In this document: one piece after another, positions 12,965 through 23,469 of the stretch
Position numbering within the stretch: position 1 is the stretch's first letter
Layout of the letters: each line of letters opens with the position of its first letter
Assembly (NCBI GenBank): GCA_035079385.1
Contig: JAVHKY010000015.1
Location: 5,022,001-5,086,000, forward strand
DNA length: 64,000 nucleotides
Origin: Aspidiotus rigidus
Taxonomy: Eukaryota > Arthropoda > Insecta > Hemiptera > Diaspididae
Direction of reading: 5' to 3'
Notes under the pieces: generated by a model
Told to the model about the DNA's origin: nothing
Databases searched by the model: none
What the model saw: the letters and a program-made list of their open reading frames with translations, nothing else
Position numbers and translations under genes: made by a program

Positions 12965-14240
12965 AAGAAGGACAAGAGAAGATAATTAAAATTGAATGCT
13001 ACTTTGGAAGACCTGTTTTCGCCAGTAAAGTGATTCGGGATTTGTTGAGAGTTTACAACCAATCATGTCAGTCGCTCAACTTGCACTTTCACCAACTAGT
13101 AAATCGAACAAATTGGTGCGACCAACTTCTTGAAATGTCGCAGGAGAGAATTGATATCGTTTATAGGTTTAGATTTTCTTCGCGATATTCTGTCGTGATC
13201 AGAAAAGTTAAGAATCAGTGTCCAGAAAATTTTTCAGGCTTTGCATTCACCCCCCTTCATAAATTTCTAGGTTTGTCACAGAGTTACGAATACCGTTTTG
13301 AATTTTGAAGTTTTTCAGAAGATTTCGACGTTTTCTAAAAACGAAAAATAAACCTAGTTTCGATTATAAGTATTTAATCTTTACTGTGCAAAATGATTCC
13401 TGAGCGTCATCTTGAAACATGAATAAATTTTATTCTCAAACTCACAAAGGTACAAATAGAGATTTTCGAGAAATTAAGTAAATGTCTCAACCGACGAATT
13501 GATTATAGAGTGAGAGCAAGAGACATACGGTTCAATCTATGATTGCTGATCAAAATAATATTTGTGAGTTGTAATTTGATTTGTATTTCTTAAATTTTTT
13601 GTAGTATCGCACATGTACTTACGATTTACATTGAATCAATTTATTTCGTTGATACCCCTGGCAATAATTGTAAACAAAAATTTGAGGGAAAAAAAGGAAA
13701 TTTAATAATGGATGATTGAAGAATTAGATTTTAACCAATTTCACAAAGTCTGAAGAATGTTTCAAAGAGATGGTGTCATTCAAATTTTATGAAATAGTAT
13801 ACCTATAGTTAGATGCAGTAAGCGGACTGACTAATTATTTAATCATTCCAAGCCATAAGGCGACTTACGATGATCACTTCCAATGAATCTTCAGTTTCAC
13901 ATCCTTGTACAAATTCATAGAATGATTTAAAACGAATTAGATGAGGAAATATTAAATTTTGGAATATATTATTCAACTCTATATTTTTCTATATTTTTTT
14001 CTATTTCTAACCCGATTTATTTGAATAAATGGATTTGAACCCAAAAAAGAAAGTGAAGACTGTTGAGTGTTGAGCCGAGAGAATGAAAGATTATACAATG
14101 AAACCAAAAAAACTACACTTCAGAAAGAGAAAGAAAAATTATATAGGCGGGAGAAGAGGTAGATGGTGGAATGGTGTACAAGTATACATTTATATCAGTG
14201 AGCGGGATATATGAGAAAATTATAAATTGCCGCCTCTGAG
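12965..14240. other. Noncoding sequence upstream of a promoter candidate
   Basis: The first 350 bases may be the decayed upstream part of the MULE relic, but no motif is readable. The frame 13030-13308 on the plus strand has no recognisable content. 13310-14240 is A+T-rich with many stops. Confidence 0.35.
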
Positions 14241-14251
14241 TCGCCCTGATG

Positions 14252-14390
14252 TATAAAAGGCTTGTTCGCAAAATGTCAATCTTTTCGCACGTTGACCGGT
14301 TGAGCTTGCATCAGACTTTGAAACGCTCGCCATTTTGTTTTAATCCTGTTCTCCATTTCGCTTTTTGTTTGGTGCTATAAATTATCCCGT
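14252..14390 (+). promoter_or_regulatory. TATA-type core promoter candidate and possible first exon
   Basis: TATAAAAGG at 14252 is followed 26 nt later by TCAATC (A at 14278), the spacing expected for TATA box and initiator in animals. The following 110 bases have no long frame and end in CCCGTAAGTCG, a fair 5' splice donor at 14389, so they could be a noncoding first exon. The part before the TATA box contains CCGCCTCTGAGTCGCC. No downstream exon was found in the window. Chance occurrence remains possible. Confidence 0.3.
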
Positions 14391-14399
14391 AAGTCGAAT

Positions 14400-16870
14400 G
14401 TATATAATTCCGTGGAATTGACGTAAAAATTTTCTGCTAATTAGATAATACAGCTTGTATATATAATCGTATAGTTGGCCGTCCAGCCTCTATTTTTCAT
14501 TCGGTATTTAACAACTTACAGTCCACTTACCATAAACGTCGATAAATTCAGATCCTCCGCGTGCATATTACAGTATAAATCAAATGGGCAATTTTATCAG
14601 CTTCACTTCACTTTCAATTACGCACCCCGCGCGTCGCACCAGTCGATCTACTATTGTTAATTGCCCCGATGTTCGAGTGGAACTATAAGTTAGAAAATTT
14701 CTAGAATCTCGAAGCGTATTTGTTGAATTCGCATTTATCAGGCGCGACCACAGTCAATTCGTTACACAGTTGGATGGCGAGCGCGCTGAGCAAAATAATG
14801 TTACGATTAACGAGAAATCTTTTCTTATTAACCATTTACACATAAGGCACTCTTAGAGTTGTTGTATACTAGATTTTAATCCGCGAATTTGCCCCTAAAG
14901 ATATTCATTTTTCGTATTTCGCGACACGGAAGCGGAGAATTTGAATTTTCTGTGAGAAGATAACGTGTAAGGCGCGTCACCTAAATTTAGAATATAAGAA
15001 TTCGAAGCAAGTTTCACATAGGAAATTAGCCTCCTGCTGGTAAAGACCAGCGGGCAGGTATTATTGAAAAATACATTGTTTGCGGAACTATTTCGATCGG
15101 TGTCACGAAATGAAAACGAAACTCATCCGTATTGTAGAAACCTTCAAGGAGAGAAAAGAGTCCGGCCGGCCGCCTTTTTCCCATGGTCGGTGGATAACAT
15201 TGAGACTTTTTTTCTTGTTTTGTTTTCTCACCCAACGCATCGCCTCTTTTGTAAACAGTTTACGCGTAACCAAATATTTTCTAACGCACACAAAAGATTC
15301 TCAGACAAATTAATCAAAATTAGCGTGGACTGCGTAACGCTGGAAACGTCTTCGTTTTTTTCTTCCTATATAGCCTCTTTTCAATCCGCACGCCTTGGGA
15401 TACAAGATTTGATTACTGTCCTTTCCTGGTGTGAGATGAAGCACCCCCCCTGGGGAGAATGCGGACCAAGGCACTACGTGCGGATTAATGTAGGTATATC
15501 ATCAGGTATAAGTATATTGGAATTGTGTACTTGTTGTATGCGTATATGATACTGCATTATTTGCGTTGATTTGCATTATTATGGTACTCGCGTGGTATAC
15601 AGAGATTATTAAGTTTCGTGACAAACGTAAAATTAAAAGAAAACGTCATCGTTAATACGGATCAGCATTACTATATGTCAATTATATTCCATTCTTTGTA
15701 TAGGTATATACTTGTATAAATCAGCGATGAAAAGAATTTTTCCCGAGGTATTGATCGACACGAATTGTATACCTACGTTACATTTATGTAGAATTGACAG
15801 TTACATACCCTCTAATGCAGATCATTGCTCCGTAGTTGCAGGGCCTGTATACAATCCGATATCGACGAGAGAAGTGAGTTCCTTTTTTCACAAGACTTCA
15901 TAATTGGGTCTCTAAGCCACTCGTGTTATTTTCTGAGTTTAGCGGTATCTCTGTTTTCGTACGCTGTTGTAAGTTACTATATAGGTGTACCTCGTCATGT
16001 ATTTACTGTATACGTATTACTTTATTCAAAGGAAGAATGAATTTATCAAAGCTTGATGTGTTAATTTAATGTTACGTTACCCTATTGTCTTCACCTTTGG
16101 AATGAAATGAATTGATTTTATTTAGCTCGAAGTGAAATTGTTCTTCCTTCATTGAACCTGTACGTCGACGATGGCATTGTCCTTCGCGTATCATCATATT
16201 AAGATTTCATGTTCAATGCTCAACTTTTTACAGTAACACGAACATGCTACGGACCCCACTTGAACCGCTAAATATGTTGCGCGTTCTATTTTCCATTATT
16301 TTTTACAAAGGCATAATGACTACGCGCGTAAGTATGAATTAAGTCGGATTCATTGACTAGAAACGAACGAGCGGTATCGATTTCGTTATATCATCATAAA
16401 AAGAAAATGTAATTGGTGAATATACACGGAATGATGGCTTCTTGGATCATGGAACAAATAGAAAAACATATAGGCGTAGTACTTTGCAGAATGATGAAAG
16501 AAATTGTGTTCCACAAGTTTAGAGAATTATTGGTGATGTTCTAGCCGTAAAATTTGCTAAATGTATGACAACAAAAATAATGCTTGTGATAAATTTTGTT
16601 CTGAATAAGAATAAAAATGTTTTGGGGGTAAAAACCTCTCTTTCTTACGAAAGACAATGATTTTTTACGTGCGGGATAATATTCACGAGGGGGGGGACTA
16701 CCCCCTCTTCTCTTTCTTATACAATACTCGGAAAGACGCTGACAGTTTGGCGCAGAGTCTCACATAATCACGATGTGGCAATCACTACCATAATTGCTGT
16801 GCACATACACAACTTTTGTGCTGTACCGACTCTTCTTTATAGTAGCAAAACTTGACAGTATGTATTGAAA
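14400..16870. other. Noncoding stretch including an unassigned 161-codon open frame
   Basis: The plus-strand frame 15064-15549 is one of the two longest in the window. It begins at TTG, has no recognisable domain, and shares its DNA with other open frames on both strands (15026-15291), which suggests low local stop density rather than a gene. A small hairpin, GCTGGT-AAAG-ACCAGC, lies near 15037. 15550-16870 has no supported feature. Confidence 0.35.
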
Positions 16871-16871
16871 T

Positions 16872-17125
16872 CACATCAAGCAGCTCCAACTCAGGAAGGT
16901 ACTGCAAATAAGATGGGATAACTTTATCTTTGATCAAGAAGTCCAACACCGCCGAAAGCTGGTATCAATCAAATTGACCATACAAAAGAACCAACATTGA
17001 TAGTTCGGCCATGTATGTCGTAGATCAACCTGCTCGACACCTGGCACAGCTTGATTAACGACCTCAAGACTTAGAATAGGAAGATTGAGGAGTACAGAGG
17101 AGAGAACTGGTAGATGAAGAGGAAA
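16872..17125 (+). pseudogene. Decayed LINE ORF2 C-terminal fragment
   Basis: A single plus-strand frame reads NHIKQLQLRKVLQIRW, then DNFIFDQEVQHRRKLVSIK, two stops, then FGHVCRR. This follows the pattern FHxxxLRKIL-x-IRWxDxxxNxEV, then RW-x-GHVxR, found after the reverse-transcriptase domain in RTE/CR1-like non-LTR elements. Beyond about 17030 the frame holds further stops and weak similarity. It is a dead fragment with no visible ends. The opposite-strand frame 16934-17206 is a shadow. Confidence 0.55.
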
Positions 17126-17850
17126 CAGTCTACCCTTGAGCAGATCCAATATGAATGGGCTAGCTGCGGAAGAAAAATTACATCGAAAATGGGGATAATG
17201 GCTCAAAGCAAGACACGTATGCGTTGAGAATTCAGACCAGAAATAGTCAGGTCACGACTAGCTTAGGAAAAGTCCCTTCCTTATCGTGGACATTTTTTTG
17301 AAGTCCCAAAGTCAAAAGGTAGGGACAAAACGTAAACACGGAAGCGTCGGAACACAATTCTAAGAACAAATTCTACCCCCCAACTCAGTTTATGGACATG
17401 AAACGTATCAGTATTTCTTGTGTAATTGAAGGTACGGGAATGAATGAGGTACAAAAACTGTTTCTATAACTCGTCTTATAAAATAAAGAAATAGTTGAAC
17501 TTCGTGACTTTGGGATTAGTCTTTATTAATCCACAATGCTTTAAAACAGTAAAATAGAATGATGTCAGTAACTTACAAGTCATGCAGCTTGGAAGTCAAC
17601 ATTTTTCCAAGTTCTCTTCCCCCTATATGGCTCATGACTTGAAATTGTTTCAATTTTAAAGGTCAGAGAAATAGGCGAAACAGGAAAAGAGGAGAAAGAG
17701 CTGAGGGAGTTGAGAAAGGAAAACGAGAGAAGATAATTTTCAAAGTCTTTAATAAAGTCAAGTTCGGGTCAAGACAAAAAATTGCCGGGCATTTCCTTTT
17801 TGGACTCGCCTTAACTCTTCATTAGTCTGACCTCCGAGTCGCCCTGCTCC
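17126..17850. other. Noncoding sequence
   Basis: No frame of interest is seen. The stretch is A/G-rich around 17660-17740 and is otherwise ordinary. Confidence 0.4.
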
Positions 17851-17855
17851 TTGGG

Positions 17856-18005
17856 AATTCGGCTTCGGAAATACAATTTTCGGGAAAGTGGCTGTTCGGG
17901 GAAAAAATGTTCGGGTAAATGGCTTCGGGGATTCGACTTCGGGAAATTGAACTTTCGGGAAAATGGGTTTCGGGATTACGGATTCGGGAAAATGTACGGT
18001 AATCG
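17856..18005 (+). repeat. Degenerate TTCGGG short tandem array
   Basis: About nine copies of a 13-18-bp unit of the type TTCGGGAAAATGG follow one another. The frame 17851-18150 shows the same repeat as protein (GFRDYGFGK) but is a by-product of the array. A related array in the opposite orientation lies at 57878-58030. Confidence 0.65.
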
Positions 18006-18009
18006 GATG

Positions 18010-19245
18010 GCGGACGTAATAAAGGAAAAACTAAATAAAGCTAAGGCCCTGTTGACACGTATTCTCTCGAGTTTTATTCATAGTATTCCTATTGATTGCG
18101 CATTATTTTCAATTTTTCGATCCTGTCTTGTCAGTTGTTACATTCAATGATGCGTAATCGAACAGTGATCGATTAATTGAGAAGGGATGGCGATATTTTT
18201 ATCAATCCCCTCGTCAGCGATTCCTCTCCGTATTTATATTCCGATTATCAGATATTTCAAAACATTCCATTTTGGCAAGGGCTATCTACCTCATATGTAA
18301 TCACCAACCAAAAAGTTTTGATCGCTTTATCTCCGCTCCTATAGTGGTAGTCGAGAGAAAGGAAAAATATTGAATATTTTGTATATAGAACAAACGTTAA
18401 AATTTATATATCATGCCAAAGTGCGTGAGTGTGCCCAAGGGAACTACTCGTAAAGAGTAAAATTGATTTTTGTATTCTTATGGATTGTAAATTGATAGAG
18501 ATAATAAATAAGTAAGAGGTCAGTCTGCGGGTTCATTTGTTGCGGGGTCTTTGACGAAATTTCAATTTATAATTGGTAACCACGACCATTGAAAGCAGAC
18601 TGAAATATAACTTATTGGATACGTGTTGAGAAATAGAGCATTCGTTTAGATAAAATTTACTACAAGCCGGCAGCACAAGGATAACCTATAACATCGATTA
18701 AAGATTTTCCATGTACACTCGACTCGTACCGGGTCCAGTTTTGGAAAGCATTACAGCGTCACGCTGTTTTGGAATGTTCTGTTGGCAATGGCCATAGGCA
18801 TGATGCTCATAAACAAACGCGTTATTAGCTAGCGACCAGAAAAATTCATAGAAGCTTATACGAACATGTTAATTGTCCAAATATACAAACGCTTATATCG
18901 ATTAATTCATCCGAAAGACTACTGCCTGAAACCAGTTTTATCTTGGATATGTCGAAGGGATTTCAAGATAACTCTGTACATGTTTCAGAGAACATAATTA
19001 TTTCGTGGATATTTTCATTTTTCGACTTGTATGTCTAGTATAAGTCCGTGAAATTACTTTATTCTATTTTATTATTTAATCTAATTCACGTTAATTATAT
19101 GCGCAATCTAGTTGTACGCTACTTTTTGGTAAATTTATTCTCTCTATGAAAAATTATGTAATAATATTATCTCTCTCATCCGTATATTTTGTAGTTGTTT
19201 TCTAGTAATTCTATCATATTTTAAAAACTAGTTCTTAATTTTATG
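18010..19245. other. Noncoding sequence
   Basis: A+T-rich DNA without supported genes or repeats. Confidence 0.4.
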
Positions 19246-19249
19246 ATAC

Positions 19250-20180
19250 AGATCTGGTCAAATCCCATCTCGTAGCATAAGCTTTTGAAGAAATTTTTCA
19301 TTCGATGTTACTAGACTTGAACAGGTAGGCTTTATCTTGTGGAGGAAATGAGAATAAGACTTTGCTTTTGGAAAGCCTTCTCTCCTTTTGATGCTTTGAA
19401 TTAACCAACATGCTAAAACTTATTGCACAACCTTTCTAGGATATGACGAGCTCTTGATCGTGATCGGATTCGCTATCTTCACAACATTTTTTCATCGTTG
19501 GCCAATTAGAGAGCTTAATTTTGTCTTGTTTATTTTCGAGCTTCAATTTTCGATGCTGTCTCTTAACTTCAGTATCTTAATGGAGGAGGAAGACTAGAGT
19601 TTTTCCCGTCTTCTCCATGGCTGTATGTCCCTGAGAATTCGGATCTACTTTGTTTTCACAAAACAAACCAGTTTCCTTTCAAGAATCTATCTTGTAGTCT
19701 GTATCTAACCCTAATTTGATTATTTTCGATCTCATTATTTCTAACTCCATTTTGTCTTCATTGTCTGATTTCAGCGCATCACTGTATGTTCCATCTGTGA
19801 TATTTGGAGCCTCTCCTGGTAAGTCCGCACATATCGCAAATTCTTATATAATTAATCGCCCGCAGGATATTTGTTGCTAGTCTTAATACAACTTAATGGC
19901 CCTTACAAAACTTTTAGTAATCATGCAGCCAATTTTAAAAGTAAAACTTCTTCATTTTCTCAGATGCTTCTCGTTGCTTGTCTGCTCTCTGCCCTAATTG
20001 AAGAATAATGATTCATTCTCTCATCATTCGGTTGACCAACGAACCTCCTTTTCTTTCGGAATCTTGTATGCCGCTCTCCATCTTCCTCGAGAAAAGATAG
20101 CATCACTGTATCATAGTTCTTTCAATGAGCTTGATTACTTTCAAGTGTACTGCCTTGTACGTTATTTAGGAGGCACATAG
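19250..20180 (-). pseudogene. Decayed coding relic, family not recognised
   Basis: The minus strand gives long coding-like stretches broken by a few stops. From about 20120 down: DTVMLSFLEEDGERHTRFRK and KKRRFVGQPNDERMNHYSS up to about 19960. After a shift comes DLPGEAPNITDGTYSDALK and SDNEDKMELEIMRSKIIKLG, a TGA, ENKVDPNSQGHTAMEKTGK, a TAA, then KRQHRKLKLENKQDKIKLSN and CCEDSESDHDQELVIS to about 19440. It then stays open through NSKHQKERRLSKSKV. Charged residues (E, D, K, R) dominate, unlike random A+T-rich translation. I cannot name the family. It could be a processed pseudogene or a transposon ORF1. No intact start or introns are visible. Confidence 0.4.
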
Positions 20181-20199
20181 CATGGTTGGAGACTTGACG

Positions 20200-22600
20200 A
20201 ATGACAACCGGGATGATTTCGTATGAAAATGAAGTCGATACAAAGCTGTTGATGTACCGGTATAACACGTTATTTAATGGGAAAAATCGATGTACAATAA
20301 GGGTTGCTAAACCTGGAAAACTAACCCTCATTCTGTATGTATATATACGATATTCCATGTAGTATAAACATTTTGACACAACAACGCTACTTAGTACTGC
20401 AAACTTTCACGCAATTAGCCGTATTCAATTAAAGTTCTGTCGAGTAACTACAGAAAATTAATAATAAAAAAAAGAGGGTTGTATCGCCGTCGTCGTTATC
20501 TCTCATTTAGAAATAGCTTTGCCTTCCGCACATCAGAATGCAATGACGGGGAGAGGAACAGGGCGAAGAGAAAGAGTAGCATTTTCCGTTATACAAGTGT
20601 ACATATTGTTCGAATTCGTGCTGCCTTTTTCCGCGTGTACGCAGTAGCAGCCAGGGAAAAACGCGATGGGATGTCTAAACTCTACAATCGTGCCCGGACC
20701 CATTACTTTAGGTGTAAATGTACGTTCGATAAGAAAGTTGTTCGTTATCAAGCGCATATTTCATCGTCGCGAAATTCACTGAAATACGAGAGCCCAGCCG
20801 CAGCGATGTTCTACTTTCAAGTTTTGGAGGTGCGCGCAAAAACTAGGATATGCTTTATCTTAATGAAACAGGCCGGAGTATCGCGCGAAGTGTTAAGGGG
20901 CGACACGTGTTCAGATGGACGGCGCATATACCGGCATACTGTTCCCGTATTACCCTTCGCCCGATGCTATTTAATCGCGTTTCATTAGAGGACGATATAC
21001 ATCGTAGGGTGTGTATATTTTGTTGTATAGGAGCCAATATTAATTGCTGGTAAAGTTCGGGTCACGCTTGGGGTGGTGGAAAATAATAAACGTGGATTAC
21101 AGTTTGTCGAGCGGATTTACGGTCTTTATATTTTTTGTGTATGAAGAAACAAGACACAACAATCTGTTTTTTATCGGCTGTTTATTAAGTCGCGTGTGTT
21201 TGAATTAGTGGTGTTGATTTCGAAGCTAATGGTCTGAGCTTATTATGTGTGCGGCGACGTTGATTGTCTTGAGGAGTGATTATCACTTTAATATGAACTC
21301 GGCGGTGGTGGGCCAAGTTATTTGCTTTGAATGATTTCAAATACTCAAAACGCAAGCTTTTTCAATCGTTTCAAAACATTTGAAAAAGATTGATGAGATT
21401 TTTCTCGTAAACGTGAACTGAATTGAACGGTAAAGTTTACTGCTCCTCTCAGTCATTCAAGAAGAAGATCATATTATCCTCTTCTAATACTACATTTTGG
21501 ATCTTGGAACGATTTCTCCAAAGTCAGTATGACCCAGGAAGAGAAAGCTCGCAAAATGTTCAAAAGATTAAAAAATACACAGAGCTAGTTCTATTCAAAT
21601 AAAACTCTAGGAAAAAGTGTGAGGTCCACCTTCGTTGAATGAAAGTCGTACCTCGGTATATCAAGAAGATCCACAGTTAAATACTTCTCGGTGGTATGCT
21701 GCAACACCGGGAAAATTATCTTGAATATTTTTCCAATATTCGAGGCTTCAGTAATATATATCTGAATATAATACACAAAGGCCTTGATATAGGCAAAGAC
21801 TAGATGTAAAAGTTGATGGAGAAATTTGACGCAAGTCTGAATCAGTTTGGATTTTTGGATGCATTTTATTCAAAGAAGAAAGGTCGAAGTCTAGTTTTTA
21901 TAAATAAGAAAAATGTCGCCAGATTGGACTTTCTTTTACCAAAAAATTACAGTTCTCCACCCAGAATTCTCCACTGGATCGGTCAATATAATATTGTATT
22001 GTAATGATCGTTTGCCCGGATGCAAAAAATTCGTCTGAAAAGGGAGACGGGAGATGGTGGAGGCCTTCCCTTAACAATGTTATCTGTACGCATGCCTTCG
22101 AAATTTAATTCATAATAGTCTAGCCTGAAGTAAGATGATAATTAACATCACTGATAAGAATGTCTCGCATCATTAATAGAAAAGCTTTATTCTCCAATAT
22201 TTAAATTCTATAAATTTTGTCCGGAGGTAAGAATTGGCAATGAAGAATAGTTGAAGGGCAATAAAATAGTATTTTATTCTGCTCTGTAGAGCTGCGCATA
22301 ATGGATAGAGAAGCATTTTCTACCTTTAAAAAACAGTAGTTTCCATCTCTTTCTGCAAAATGTGCTTCTCAAAAGTGTTCAATGCACAAAACATAACTTT
22401 TGATTTATATAAATATACTTCTTTTTTTGGGTAATATATAGTCTGTTTTTTTTTTTAGATTTGGCCATGCTCTGATGGTGCTGTCTATTTTTCATCCTTT
22501 ATGAATTATTAAATTATAAATTTCAACAGCTCAGCGACAGTATAGATGTCAAACGATAGGAAAAATGCTATACATTAATACAATGAAATTTAAAGGGAAA
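20200..22600. other. Noncoding stretch including an unassigned 169-codon open frame
   Basis: The plus-strand frame 20479-20988 (TTG start, Arg-rich) lies in a locally CG-rich patch and overlaps several opposite-strand frames. It has no recognisable domain and is more likely a consequence of composition than a gene. The rest, including 21060-22600, is A+T-rich without supported content. Confidence 0.35.
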
Positions 22601-22612
22601 TATTAAAATGAA

Positions 22613-22738
22613 CGCGAAGTAAATTAGTTTTAAACGCAAAAATGGTGTACGGTAAAAATAATTTGTACAGCGCGATTTTATAAGAAATTCACGCGATGCG
22701 ATGGCGCGCGAACAGTATTTTCAATTACAGGAACGCGA
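22613..22738 (+). repeat. Array of CGCGA-type motifs upstream of the SWIM relic
   Basis: CGCGA or close variants (CGCAA, CGGTA) begin at 22613, 22635, 22650, 22671, 22692, 22707 and 22734. The spacings are 22, 15, 21, 21, 15 and 27. This mix of about 15 and about 21 resembles the array on the upstream side of the intact SWIM gene at 47801-47988, though the motif differs. It lies about 190 bases upstream of the relic's first Met and may be a remnant transposon end. That link is inference. Confidence 0.4.
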
Positions 22739-22920
22739 ATTATAAATAACATAATATTCAATAGGGCTAATTCTGTTGTATATTTTTTTATTTTCAAAAA
22801 TTCTATAGCTGCGACTCTTCATTCTGTTTGATTGTATCAGTTATCGAAGTATTTTATCGTTGTTCTTCTTTTTTCATGATTAGTCATGAAGGGCAGTATG
22901 GAGGATACTGGTATACGATT

Positions 22921-23462
22921 ATGACTCAGCAAGCAGAGTTCGGGCAATTTCTCCAAAATGTTACTGAATTAGTTCGAAAGTGGTCAGACCACTGTGACTT
23001 AGATTCTGTCAATGGTATAACATTTGTGAAGACTCCCAGTATTCTATTAAAGTTTTGGACATCTGCCGACCAATGGGCAAGTCAGAACCGTGCAGTTCTC
23101 CAAAGAACTGTTGTTGAGGACACACACTTTTTTGTTTCTTCCTCCACGATGAAGAAGCCCCTCACGACAAAAGTATAGCTACTTTCGAAAAACAACGAGG
23201 GAAGTGGACAACATTTTAAAGTTTCAAAGAGTTGAACTTTGGGATTTGGGGCATATCGTTGATCTCTGTACGCCCTGAAAAAGCAACGTGCACGTGCCCG
23301 GCCTTTTTTAATATGTCGTTTATTATTTTCTCGAACCCCAAATGCTTGATCGTAGCACGAAGAAGGAAGGAAGTATACAATGATTTATTTATTTTGACAG
23401 ACCCATGGGAAATCATAGAATTTTTCAGCATGAACTTCACATTGCACCGGCGTCTGAATTGA
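22921..23462 (+). pseudogene. Decayed paralogue of the SWIM zinc-finger MULE protein
   Basis: Starting at the Met at 22921, the frame reads FGQFLQNVTELVRKWS, then SVNGITFVKTP, then FWTSADQWASQN. This aligns throughout with residues 8-57 of the intact protein at 47280-47792 (VGQFLTTMEDIVNKWS, SINGIPF, QWTEAYQWAMAN). It stops at 23176. The remainder continues in another frame: GKWTTF, a stop, then LNFGIWGISLI and ATCTCPAFF. The first zinc-ligand pair CTCP is kept, but the second ligand pair (C-x-H) is replaced by PKC. Frameshift, stops and the lost ligand make it a pseudogene. In both copies the Met lies eight residues before the conserved GQFL, which argues that the short protein has a true start there. 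Confidence 0.75.
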
Positions 23463-23469
23463 AACTTCT

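Noticed and set aside
15064..15549. 161-codon open frame
   Set aside because: TTG start, no recognisable domain, and several overlapping frames on both strands. Length is within reach of chance in a patch with few stops.
20479..20988. 169-codon open frame, longest after the SWIM gene
   Set aside because: TTG start in a CG-rich patch, Arg-rich with no domain, opposite strand also open. No supporting evidence.
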